52,510 bases of DNA. Origin: an uncultured Prevotella sp. (GTDB taxonomy: Bacteria > Bacteroidota > Bacteroidia > Bacteroidales > Bacteroidaceae). Shown here one piece after another: positions 6,843-15,456 of the stretch. The notes under the pieces were generated by a model. That model did no database searches, was not told the origin of the DNA, and saw only the letters and a list, made by a program, of their open reading frames with translations. The position numbers and the translations under genes were made by a program. Every line of letters starts with the position of its first letter. The first letter of the stretch is position 1. Location of the stretch: contig CALUGU010000007.1 in assembly GCA_944320255.1 (NCBI GenBank), forward strand, positions 1 through 52,510, read 5' to 3'.

Positions 6843-9335
6843 ATGAATACGTGGAAAAAGTTTCTGCCTGACGTCTTGGCTGTAGTCTTGTTCGCAGTCA
6901 TTTCGGTGGCATATTTCTTTCCTGCCGACATCGAAGGCAAGATATTATACCAGCACGACGTGGCCGCTGGAAAAGGCATTGGCCGCGAGATGGCCGAGCA
7001 CCGTGAGAAGACGGGCGAGGTGACGCGGTGGATGAACTCCGTGTTCAGCGGCATGCCGACCTACCAGACCGCGCCCGAATACGGCAGCACGAAGGGCCTC
7101 GGCACGGTGATGGACGCCTATCACCTGTTCCTGCCCGAAAACGTCTGGTACGTCTTCGCCTACCTCCTGGGCTTCTACATCCTGCTGCGCGCCTTCAACT
7201 TCAGGCAGTCGCTTGCCGCCCTCGGTTCCATTCTCTGGGCTTTCTCCAGCTATTTCCTCATCATCATAGCAGCCGGGCACATCTGGAAGGTGATGGCCTT
7301 GGCCTACCTGCCGCCGATGATAGCCGGCATAGTGCTGGCCTACCGCGGCAAGTACCTCCTCGGAACGATAGTCACGGCCATCTTCGCGGCCTTCGAGATT
7401 AACGCCAACCACGTGCAGATGACGTATTACTTCCTCTTTGTCATCCTCTTCATGGTCATAGCTTATCTGATAGACGCCGTGCGGAAGAAGCAGCTCGCGC
7501 ACTTCTGGAAGGCCACGGCGGCCTGCGCCGTGGGCGCGCTCATCGGCGTATGCCTTAACCTCAGCAACCTTTACCACACGTGGGAGTACAGCAAGGAGTC
7601 GATGCGCGGCAAGAGCGAACTCGTGAAGAAAGACGCCGCCAACCAGAGCGCAAGCGGTCTCGACCGCGACTACATCACCGCTTGGAGCTACGGCATAGGC
7701 GAGACGTGGACGCTCCTTGTGCCCAACGCCAAGGGCGGAGCGAGCGTCCCGCTGTCACAGAACGAGACGGCGATGGCCAAAGCCGACTATAATTTCACCC
7801 CCATTTACCAGCAGCTCGGCCAGTATTGGGGCGAGCAGCCGGGCACGAGCGGTCCCGTCTACGTGGGCGCTTTCGTGCTGATGCTCTTCGTCCTGGGGCT
7901 TTTCATCGTCAAGGGGCCTATGAAGTGGGCCTTGCTTGCAGCCACTGTGCTCTCCGTCTTGTTGGCGTGGGGCAAGAATTTCATGCCCTTCACCGACTTC
8001 TTCATCGACTACGTGCCGATGTACTCAAAGTTCCGCACTGTTGCATCGATACTCGTCATAGCCGAGTTCACCATCCCGTTACTTGCCATGTTGGCGTTGA
8101 AGAGGATAGTGGACGAGCCTGACGTGCTTACAAGGAATATCAAGTGGTTCTACGTCAGCTTCGCCCTCACGGGCGGCGTGGCCCTGCTTTTCGCCCTGTT
8201 CCCGTCGCTGTTCTTCAGTGATTTCATATCTTCGCAGGAGATGAAGGCCCTCATGTCGCTGCCTCAGGAATACGTCACGCCCGTAATGGAGAACCTCCGC
8301 GAGATGCGCCGCGCCGTCTTCACGGCCGACTGTTGGCGTTCGTTCTTTATTATATTAATAGGTGCGCTCTGCCTGTTGCTTTTCAAAGCCAGGAAGCTCA
8401 AGGCCGGCTATATGGTCGGCGCGTTGGCAGTGCTGTGCCTTATCGACCTTTGGCAGGTGGACAAGCGTTACCTCAACAACGATATGTTCGTATATAAGAG
8501 CGTGCGCGAAGCCCCCATCCAGATGACCGACGCCGACCGCCTGATACTCCAGGACACGACAGACCTGCGCAACTTCCGCGTGCTCAATCTCGCATCCAAC
8601 ACGTTCAACGAGAACGAGACGTCATATTACCACAACAGCATAGGCGGATACCACGCCGCCAAGCTGCGCCGTTACCAGGACGTCATCGACTATTACATCG
8701 CCCCGGAGATGCAGCGGCTGATGCCGGCTGTGGCTGATGCGGGTGGCGATATGGCCAAGGTCAACGGCGACAGCATATTCCCCGTGCTCAACATGCTCAA
8801 CGCCCGCTACTTCATCCTGCCCCTGCAAGACGGCAAGACGGTGCCCCTGCTCAATCCGTATGTGCACGGCCCTGCGTGGTTTGTTGACAAGCTGACCTAC
8901 GTTGACAACGCCAACGACGAGATAGAAGCCCTCGGCAAGATGGACCTCCGCCACGAGGCAGTGGCCGACAAGCGGTTTGAGCCTGTGCTGAAGACCGCTG
9001 CACGCCAGGACAGCACGTCCCGCGTGAAGCTGGTTTCGTATATGTCGAACAGCCTGAAGTACGACGTCAACTCGTCAAAAGGCGGCGTGATAGTCTTTTC
9101 CGAGGTGTATTATCCGGGCTGGACGGCCACCGTTGACGGCCGGCCCGCAGAGCTTGGGCGTGTCAACTACTTGCTGCGTGCCGTCAATGTAGCCCCCGGA
9201 CGCCACACAGTAGAGCTGACGTTCCATCCCAGGTCAGTGACTGTCACGGAGACCGTGGCCTACGTTTCTTACGCCGTGCTGCTCCTTCTGATAGCCTTCG
9301 GCGTGTATGTGGAATGGCGGAAAAAGAGAAAATAA
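6843..9335 (+). CDS. YfhO-family membrane protein
   Basis: An 830-residue polytopic protein. The N-terminal two-thirds contains about a dozen membrane segments in the arrangement of glycosyltransferase-C-like YfhO proteins, beginning FLPDVLAVVLFAVISVAYFF. Early polar motifs are QHDVAAGKGIGREMAEHREK and NSVFSGMPTYQ. A soluble segment follows, and the C-terminus carries YYPGWTATVDGRPAELGRVN and a last membrane helix. In Bacillus, YfhO-type proteins are linked to glycosylation of lipoteichoic acid; the Bacteroidetes members lack a defined substrate, though a lipid-linked sugar donor is likely. It lies alone between two copies of the same inverted-repeat element and has its own promoter. Confidence 0.85.
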   Translation: MNTWKKFLPDVLAVVLFAVISVAYFFPADIEGKILYQHDVAAGKGIGREMAEHREKTGEVTRWMNSVFSGMPTYQTAPEYGSTKGLGTVMDAYHLFLPENVWYVFAYLLGFYILLRAFNFRQSLAALGSILWAFSSYFLIIIAAGHIWKVMALAYLPPMIAGIVLAYRGKYLLGTIVTAIFAAFEINANHVQMTYYFLFVILFMVIAYLIDAVRKKQLAHFWKATAACAVGALIGVCLNLSNLYHTWEYSKESMRGKSELVKKDAANQSASGLDRDYITAWSYGIGETWTLLVPNAKGGASVPLSQNETAMAKADYNFTPIYQQLGQYWGEQPGTSGPVYVGAFVLMLFVLGLFIVKGPMKWALLAATVLSVLLAWGKNFMPFTDFFIDYVPMYSKFRTVASILVIAEFTIPLLAMLALKRIVDEPDVLTRNIKWFYVSFALTGGVALLFALFPSLFFSDFISSQEMKALMSLPQEYVTPVMENLREMRRAVFTADCWRSFFIILIGALCLLLFKARKLKAGYMVGALAVLCLIDLWQVDKRYLNNDMFVYKSVREAPIQMTDADRLILQDTTDLRNFRVLNLASNTFNENETSYYHNSIGGYHAAKLRRYQDVIDYYIAPEMQRLMPAVADAGGDMAKVNGDSIFPVLNMLNARYFILPLQDGKTVPLLNPYVHGPAWFVDKLTYVDNANDEIEALGKMDLRHEAVADKRFEPVLKTAARQDSTSRVKLVSYMSNSLKYDVNSSKGGVIVFSEVYYPGWTATVDGRPAELGRVNYLLRAVNVAPGRHTVELTFHPRSVTVTETVAYVSYAVLLLLIAFGVYVEWRKKRK

Positions 9336-9363
9336 GGAACTATCGCTAACCAAAAACGAGGCT

Positions 9364-9522
9364 TGACACCCACCCCAACCCTCCCGAAGGGAGGAAGTTT
9401 GATGTGCAGTTCTGTCTTTCCGGATGCAGGTTTTGCATAGATTGCATTTCAAGCCAATTAGTTCTATAATATAATTAAGGTATTCAAGCTCCCTCCCTTC
9501 GGGAGGGTTGGGGTGGGTGTCA
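9364..9522. repeat. CTCCCTCCCTTCGGGAGGG inverted-repeat element, copy 2
   Basis: Arms at 9364-9403 and 9484-9522 are nearly perfect inverted copies of each other and closely match the arms of copy 1 at 6432-6607. The 80-bp centre is A+T-rich and unrelated to that of copy 1. The element fills most of the spacer between the YfhO gene and fkp. Confidence 0.75.
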
Positions 9523-9557
9523 GCTCTTTTTATTAGGCTTTTTAAACGTTGCAACTT

Positions 9558-12401
9558 ATGAAAAAACTACTTTCCTTGCCGCCAAACCTTGTCGGATGCT
9601 TCCACGAAATAACCGGATATGGGCGTGACGAATGGTTTTGCACCAACGATCCCGTAGGCCATCGCATAGGTTCGGGCGGCGGTTCGGCCTGGCTTTTGCA
9701 GTCATGCTATGAAGAACACGCCGCTGGGCGCACCTTCGACGAGTGGCTCTCGGCGGACAAGAGGCTGCTGCTGCACGCCGGAGGACAGAGCCGCCGCCTG
9801 CCAGCTTACGCCCCGTCGGGCAAGGTGTTGACACCGATACCCGTGTTCCGTTGGGCCCGCGGCCAGAAGCTCAGCCAAGACCTGCTGTCGCTGCAAGTGC
9901 CGTTGTACGAGCAGATAATGAGCCTTGCGCCCGACAACATCCACACAATGATAGTCAGCGGCGACGTTTACATCCGCGCTACGCAGCCCCTTCAGCCCGT
10001 GCCTGACGCCGACGTGGTGTGTTACGGACTGTGGCTCGGCCCTGAAATTGCCAAGGACCACGGCGTGTTCGTGGCCAAAAGCGACACCCCCTCGGTGCTT
10101 GAGTGCATGATGCAGAAGCCGTCAGTGCAGACTCTCGGCGCGCTGTTGAAAGACCATTTCTACCTTACCGACATCGGAGTGTGGCTGCTTAGCGACAAGG
10201 CCGTCAAGCTGTTGATAGACCGCTCCACACGAGACGGACAGTTGGTGAACTACGACCTCTACTCTGAATTTGGCTGCGCATTGGGCACCGACCCGTCAAT
10301 CAAGGACGAGGAGTTGAACAGTCTGCGCGTGGCAGTGCTCCCGCTGCCCGGCGGAGAGTTCTACCACTTCGGCACGAGCCATGAGATTGTGTCTTCAACG
10401 CTTGCCATACAAAACCTCGTAAACGACCAGCGGGAGATAATGCACCACTCGCTGAAGCCACATCCTGCGATGTTCGTGCAGAACGCTGTCACCCGGACGG
10501 CCATCACCGAGGCAAATCAAAACCTCTGGATTGAGAACAGCTGGGTAGGCGAGGGCTGGACTTTGGCCCACGAGAACATAATAACCGGCGTGCCGGAGAA
10601 CGACTGGCGCGTGGAGCTTCGCCCCGGACAGTGCGTTGACATCGTGCCCGTGGGGGAACGAGGTTTCGTTGTCCGTCCTTACGGATACGGCGACAAGTTC
10701 CGCGGCCCGCTCGAAGACGCGCATACGGAGTTCATCGGCCGTCCGTTCAAAGGCTGGGCCGAGGAGCGCGGAATTGACGTCAACGCCGTAGAAGGCGCCG
10801 CCGATATGCAGACGGCCCGCGTGTTCCCGTTGTGTGAAGGTTCTGTTGAAGACATGGGCATAGTGCTCCGTTGGATGCTCAACGAGCCAACCCTTGAGGA
10901 CGGCAGGAGCATTTGGAAGCGCAGTGAAAAGCTGAGCGCCGACGACATTTCAGCCCGTGCGAACCTCGTAAGGCTGACGGAGCAGAGGCGCGCAATGCGT
11001 GCCAGCAACTGGGGAGCACTGGCCAAGAACCATGAGCACAGCGTGTTTTACCAGATAGACCTTGACGACGCCGCGCGCGAATTTGCCCGCTTCAACATTC
11101 CCGAACCGTCGCCAATATCGGAAAATGCGCCTTTGCTGAAGCGGATAAGCGACTCGATGTTCCGCTCCGAGCTTGCGCGCTTGGGCGGAAAAGACCCAGG
11201 CGGGATGGAAGACAAGGCCTTCTCGCTGCTGCGCGACGGGCTTACCGTGCAGGCTCTTGCCGAGAAGCAGCGTCCGCGGATGTCAGTCTACGGCGACCAG
11301 ATAGTGTGGGCGCGAAGCCCGGTGCGCATCGACATCGCTGGCGGATGGACCGACACGCCGCCTTACTGCCTGATGGAGGGCGGCAGCGTTGTCAACCTCG
11401 CCATAGAGCTTAACGGCCAGCCGCCGTTGCAGACCTACGTCCGCCCGTGCCGAGAACCGCACATCATGCTGCGCAGCATCGACCTCGGAGCGGCAGAGGA
11501 GGTGCGGACTTACGAGCAGCTTGCCGACATGCACCACGTGGGCAGCCCATTCTCCATACCCAAGGCGGCGTTGGCCTTGGCCGGTTTCCTGCCCGGTTAC
11601 GGCGAGGAGACGTTCCCCACGCTTGAGAGCCAGCTCCGCGCCTTCGGTTGTGGCATAGAGCTTACGCTCCTTTCGGCCATCCCCGCAGGCAGCGGACTCG
11701 GTACGAGCAGCGTGCTTGCATCAACAGTCCTCGGTGCGCTCAACGACTTTTGCGGCCTTGCTTGGGACAAGAACGAGATTGGCCGCCGCACACTCGTGCT
11801 TGAACAACTGCTCACCACGGGCGGTGGATGGCAAGACCAGTTTGGCGGCATACTGCAAGGCGTCAAACTGCTTGAGACGCAGCGCGGTTTCGACCAGAAC
11901 CCGTCGGTGCGCTGGTTGCCGTCGGACGTCTTCACGCAACCCGAATACAAGCCCTGCCACCTGTTATATTATACCGGCATAACGCGCACGGCGAAGAACA
12001 TCCTGGCCGAAATCGTGCGCAGGATGTTCCTCAACCAGAGCGACGAACTGCGCCAGCTGCGCGAGATGAAGCGTCACGCAGTGGATATGTACGAGGCTTT
12101 GCAGCGCGTTGACTACGCCGCCGTGGGCCGCCTTGTGCGCAAGACGTGGCAGCAGAACCAGGCCATCGACAGCGGCACCAACCCCGACGCAGTGCGCCGC
12201 ATGACCGAACTTATCGACGACCTCGCCCTCGGCTACAAGCTGGCCGGCGCCGGCGGAGGCGGCTACCTCTACATCGTGGCCAAAGACCAGGATGCCGCCG
12301 CCCGCATAAAGCAGACCCTCAACGCCAACCGCCCCAACGCCAACGCCCGCTTCGTTGACATGAGCCTCAGTGCGGTAGGCCTGCAAGTAAGCCGCAGCTG
12401 A
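9558..12401 (+). CDS. fkp: Bifunctional fucokinase/GDP-L-fucose pyrophosphorylase
   Basis: A 947-residue protein with the length and domain order of Fkp, first characterised in Bacteroides fragilis. It phosphorylates L-fucose to fucose-1-phosphate and then makes GDP-L-fucose, letting the cell decorate capsule and glycoproteins with host-derived fucose. The N-terminal half is the nucleotidyltransferase: GSGGGSAW, then HAGGQSRRLPAYAPSGKVLT at about residues 73-92. The C-terminal third is a GHMP kinase: RIDIAGGWTDTPPYCLMEGG, the ATP loop IPAGSGLGTSSVLA, and KLAGAGGGGYL near the end. The ATG at 9558 gives the expected MKKLLSLPPNL start. No fucose permease or isomerase gene is adjacent. A strong hairpin follows at 12461-12499. 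Confidence 0.95.
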   Translation: MKKLLSLPPNLVGCFHEITGYGRDEWFCTNDPVGHRIGSGGGSAWLLQSCYEEHAAGRTFDEWLSADKRLLLHAGGQSRRLPAYAPSGKVLTPIPVFRWARGQKLSQDLLSLQVPLYEQIMSLAPDNIHTMIVSGDVYIRATQPLQPVPDADVVCYGLWLGPEIAKDHGVFVAKSDTPSVLECMMQKPSVQTLGALLKDHFYLTDIGVWLLSDKAVKLLIDRSTRDGQLVNYDLYSEFGCALGTDPSIKDEELNSLRVAVLPLPGGEFYHFGTSHEIVSSTLAIQNLVNDQREIMHHSLKPHPAMFVQNAVTRTAITEANQNLWIENSWVGEGWTLAHENIITGVPENDWRVELRPGQCVDIVPVGERGFVVRPYGYGDKFRGPLEDAHTEFIGRPFKGWAEERGIDVNAVEGAADMQTARVFPLCEGSVEDMGIVLRWMLNEPTLEDGRSIWKRSEKLSADDISARANLVRLTEQRRAMRASNWGALAKNHEHSVFYQIDLDDAAREFARFNIPEPSPISENAPLLKRISDSMFRSELARLGGKDPGGMEDKAFSLLRDGLTVQALAEKQRPRMSVYGDQIVWARSPVRIDIAGGWTDTPPYCLMEGGSVVNLAIELNGQPPLQTYVRPCREPHIMLRSIDLGAAEEVRTYEQLADMHHVGSPFSIPKAALALAGFLPGYGEETFPTLESQLRAFGCGIELTLLSAIPAGSGLGTSSVLASTVLGALNDFCGLAWDKNEIGRRTLVLEQLLTTGGGWQDQFGGILQGVKLLETQRGFDQNPSVRWLPSDVFTQPEYKPCHLLYYTGITRTAKNILAEIVRRMFLNQSDELRQLREMKRHAVDMYEALQRVDYAAVGRLVRKTWQQNQAIDSGTNPDAVRRMTELIDDLALGYKLAGAGGGGYLYIVAKDQDAAARIKQTLNANRPNANARFVDMSLSAVGLQVSRS

Positions 12402-12460
12402 CGCGCTTTCAGCCGCCAGCTTTTCATCTCTGATGCAACACCTTGATATTCAATGCTTTA

Positions 12461-12545
12461 CAAAAGGCCGTCTTTTACACGCTAAAAGACGGCCTTTTGC
12501 GTTGCGTTTCACGGCAAATTGGAACGCGATTTGCGGCAAACGGGA
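12461..12545 (+). terminator. Hairpin after fkp; intergenic repeat array, copy B
   Basis: A 17-bp perfect stem (12461-12477 with 12483-12499, core AAAAGGCCGTCTTTT) encloses a 5-nt loop. It lacks a long U tract, yet its position after fkp suits termination. It is also a member of the AAAAGACGGC repeat family: CGATTTGCGGCAAACG follows at about 12526-12541, and the preceding CTTGATATTCAATG recurs in front of copy C after murF-alr. Confidence 0.65.
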
Positions 12546-12590
12546 CGGCGGGTGAAAATATCGCAAAGTATAAGTTTGCTGGTGTCAGGT

Positions 12591-12621
12591 TTTGAAGTGT
12601 CGGGTAATTTTTATAATTTTG
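12591..12621 (+). promoter_or_regulatory. Promoter of the restriction-modification operon
   Basis: TTTG (12591-12594), 19 nt, TAATTTTG (12614-12621): a full Bacteroidetes consensus match 31 bp before the first gene. No controller-protein gene or clear dyad is visible. Confidence 0.7.
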
Positions 12622-12652
12622 TAACCATGTATTATGAAAACGGTAAAAGCAG

Positions 12653-13462
12653 ATGGGCATAAAGGACAATGAGAAGGCTATCCGTGCTATCGTCGGGGCA
12701 TACGTAGAAGCGTATGCTTCGGGATTTTCTGACAGGCACATAGCTGAAAGAGACGATGAGGACGGCACTATCAACATGAAGATAAACAACGTGTTTGTCG
12801 CAGCTTTGGGGCCTGAAATCCAGTATTATTCGGCTTTGGCGCGGTCTCTTGACAGCTCGTTGGGCAATATGCTTGAGCGGATGGCTATCAAGATAGCGTC
12901 GTTGCATTATGTTGTAACCCAGCACGTAGAGGGCAAACTTTACAAAGAACAAACTGATTATATCGCCGAAATTCTTGAGAAATACAAGCGCCATGCCATG
13001 AAGCCACAGGTGTCAGACTATGTTGGTATGACGAAAAAGAAGGGTGACGTGATAGAAAAGCGTCATGAAAGCGACTATTATTTGATTGACGAAGAAACGG
13101 ATATGCGGTATCTCATAGAATTGAAAATCGGTGGCGACCTTGACAATAAAAAAGCACGTTCGGAAAAAGAAGCCCTGTTGGAGCAGTATTGCATCCTTAC
13201 AAATGAACTTGGATGTGAGGAACGGGTTAAAATATTGTTTGCAACGGCTTATAACCGTTACGGCGAAGGCAAGCCGTGGACGCAGGGACGAGTCAGGCAA
13301 TTCTTTGCGGACGACGAGTTGTGCATAAGCCGTGACTTTTGGAATCTTGTCTGCAAGTCAAGCGACGGCTTTGATATAGTGATAGATGAATATCGTAGAA
13401 ACGCACATTTTATAAACGAAGCGTTGGATAAGATAAAATCAATATATTTGCCAAATGCGTAA
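12653..13462 (+). CDS. TdeIII-like type II restriction endonuclease
   Basis: A 269-residue protein, first gene of a three-gene A+T-rich operon. The pattern resembles the TdeIII/MjaII family of PD-(D/E)XK nucleases, whose characterised members cut GGNCC: an N-terminal helical part with NNVFVAAL, then ARSLDSSLGNMLERMAIKIA, and a nuclease core. The candidate core is SDYYLIDEETDMRYLIELKI, with a metal-binding aspartate followed by the E-x-K triad of IELK at about residue 156. The family assignment is by recall, so the site cannot be given. The ATG at 12653 follows the promoter by 31 bp. The stop overlaps the methyltransferase start by 8 bp, indicating translational coupling. Codon use differs sharply from that of fkp upstream, a sign of transfer. 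Confidence 0.7.
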   Translation: MGIKDNEKAIRAIVGAYVEAYASGFSDRHIAERDDEDGTINMKINNVFVAALGPEIQYYSALARSLDSSLGNMLERMAIKIASLHYVVTQHVEGKLYKEQTDYIAEILEKYKRHAMKPQVSDYVGMTKKKGDVIEKRHESDYYLIDEETDMRYLIELKIGGDLDNKKARSEKEALLEQYCILTNELGCEERVKILFATAYNRYGEGKPWTQGRVRQFFADDELCISRDFWNLVCKSSDGFDIVIDEYRRNAHFINEALDKIKSIYLPNA

Positions 13463-15455
13463 TCCTGACTGGAGAAAATGTGTGCTTTGCGGTGACAGTA
13501 AGGACATAATCAAGCGGATACCAGACAATTCCATTGATTTTATCTTTACAGACCCACCATATAATATTGGTAAACACTCGACTGGAAACATACCTCTGCC
13601 GGGCCGCACGCCGATGAACAATGACGTGGCGGAGTGGGATTGGGTGGATTTTAATCCTGAAGACTGGGCTGATGAGTTTATAAGGATATTAAAGCCTACG
13701 GGCAATTTGTTTATTTTTACGTCATATAACCAGATAGGCAAGTGGTACGATTGTCTTGACCATAAGTTTGATACGACCAACTTTATGATATGGCATAAGA
13801 CAAATCCGGCGCCAAAGATCTTTAAGGCGGGTTTCTTGAATAGTTGTGAAATGATTTTCACTTGCTGGAATAAGGGGCACACGTGGAATTTCTTATCGCA
13901 ATCGGAGATGCATAATTTTTATGAAAGTCCGATATGTATGCGGCCTGAACGCCTTTCAAACCCGAAACATCCGGCGCAAAAACCGGTTGCTCTTTTGAAA
14001 AAAATAATAAGGATGGCGACCAACGAGAATGACATAATTTTTGACCCTTTTATGGGTGTTGGCTCGATAGGGGTTGCCGCCTTGGCGTTAGGACGTAAAT
14101 ATATAGGGGTGGAAATTAATAAAATGTACTTTGATGCAGCTAAAAATAGAGTTGCAGAAGAAATGGAAAAGGTGAAATATACTGATGCTCGCGATGGCTC
14201 CATTGTCAGCGAGCCTGTGCCTGTTGGACGGCATTTACAGTGGGACTTGACAGATTTTAGGGATATTATGGCGTTTCCGACAATAGTTAAGAAGGCTAAG
14301 CCGGAATTAAATAAAACTTCTGATTTTAGAAAATCAGCGTCATTACCCCCAATAATCAAATGGGCTGGTGGCAAGGAAAGGGAGTTGAAATACATCCTTC
14401 CCAATCTGCCTAAATCTTTTAAACGCTATTTTGAGCCTTTCGTCGGCGGTGGTTCGGTTTTCATGTCGATTAATGCCGACGGATGTTTTATTAACGATTT
14501 GTCGTCAGAATTGATATGTTTGTATCGTTGCATTGCAGAACATAATGTCCGTTTTTTTGATTATTTGCGCCAGATAGACAATTCTTGGCATAAAGCCGGG
14601 ACGTTTTATTTGGATAATGTTGTGTTGAATGAATTATATGAATCGTATCGGAACGGTGATTTTTCAGATGAAAAGTTGAAGACTGAAATTGACGGCTTTT
14701 GCGAGCAAAGGCAATCAGAAATCTTTTCGTTGGTGCCTGTTGATTTCGCTTTTAGCACGAATGTGCTGTTTGAGGAGATGCGGAAAAACTTGTACCGCAA
14801 GATGAAGCGGATGAAAGTTCTTGAACATTCAAAAAACAGATTGCCCCAAAAGGACCTTTGCGACAATATAGAGACAGCCATAAGAAGTTCATTGTATATG
14901 TATTTCAGATACTTGTACAATGACAAAAATATATCGCAAGAGGATGAGATACTTCATTGTGCACTGTTCTGTTTTATCAGGAATTATTGTTATAGCGGAA
15001 TGTTCCGTTATAATGATAAAGGCGATTTTAATGTGCCTTATGGAGGTATTGCGTATAATTCAAAGGCATTGGCAAAGAAAATGGACTTTTATTCGTCAGA
15101 AGTTTTGCTCTCTCATTTCCGTGGTGTAGTGATAGAAAATCTTGATTTTGAGGATTTCTTGCGTAAACATAAGCCGGCAAAGGATGATTTCGTGTTCTTG
15201 GATCCTCCTTACGACAGCGAGTTCAGCACGTATGCGCAGAATGAATTTACGAAGGAAGACCATGCCCGTTTGGCTGATTTCTTGATAAAAGAGTGTAAGG
15301 CAAGATGGATGTTGATAATTAAGAATACGGATTTCATTTATTCTCTTTATAATCAAGAAAGAATAAATATACGCTCTTTTGATAAAGAGTATATGGTAAG
15401 TTTTATGAACCGTAATGATAAAAAAGTAACACATCTGTTAATTACGAATTATTGA
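13455..15455 (+). CDS. Fused beta-class and alpha-class (Dam/D12) DNA methyltransferase
   Basis: A 666-residue protein with two complete methyltransferase domains. Residues 1 to about 240 have beta-class order: catalytic FTDPPYNIG at 31-39 comes first, then the HPAQKPVALL motif at 172-181, then the AdoMet-binding FDPFMGVGSIG at 196-206. DPPY favours N6-adenine as target. Residues about 297-666 are an alpha-class Dam/D12 enzyme: IKWAGGKERE at 301-310, FEPFVGGGSVF at 326-336, a specificity region ending RYNDKGDFNVPYGG, and catalytic FLDPPYDSEF at 581-590. All catalytic motifs look intact. DpnII-type systems encode beta and alpha GATC enzymes separately, and FokI-type enzymes fuse two alpha domains; a beta-alpha fusion is less usual. 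It overlaps the upstream nuclease gene by 8 bp. Confidence 0.88.
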   Translation: MRNPDWRKCVLCGDSKDIIKRIPDNSIDFIFTDPPYNIGKHSTGNIPLPGRTPMNNDVAEWDWVDFNPEDWADEFIRILKPTGNLFIFTSYNQIGKWYDCLDHKFDTTNFMIWHKTNPAPKIFKAGFLNSCEMIFTCWNKGHTWNFLSQSEMHNFYESPICMRPERLSNPKHPAQKPVALLKKIIRMATNENDIIFDPFMGVGSIGVAALALGRKYIGVEINKMYFDAAKNRVAEEMEKVKYTDARDGSIVSEPVPVGRHLQWDLTDFRDIMAFPTIVKKAKPELNKTSDFRKSASLPPIIKWAGGKERELKYILPNLPKSFKRYFEPFVGGGSVFMSINADGCFINDLSSELICLYRCIAEHNVRFFDYLRQIDNSWHKAGTFYLDNVVLNELYESYRNGDFSDEKLKTEIDGFCEQRQSEIFSLVPVDFAFSTNVLFEEMRKNLYRKMKRMKVLEHSKNRLPQKDLCDNIETAIRSSLYMYFRYLYNDKNISQEDEILHCALFCFIRNYCYSGMFRYNDKGDFNVPYGGIAYNSKALAKKMDFYSSEVLLSHFRGVVIENLDFEDFLRKHKPAKDDFVFLDPPYDSEFSTYAQNEFTKEDHARLADFLIKECKARWMLIIKNTDFIYSLYNQERINIRSFDKEYMVSFMNRNDKKVTHLLITNY

Positions 15456-15456
15456 T

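Noticed and set aside
12627-12671. Tiny ORFs overlapping the start of the TdeIII-like gene (11-12 codons)
   Set aside because: Too short and without helix-turn-helix features to be a controller protein; probably chance frames.
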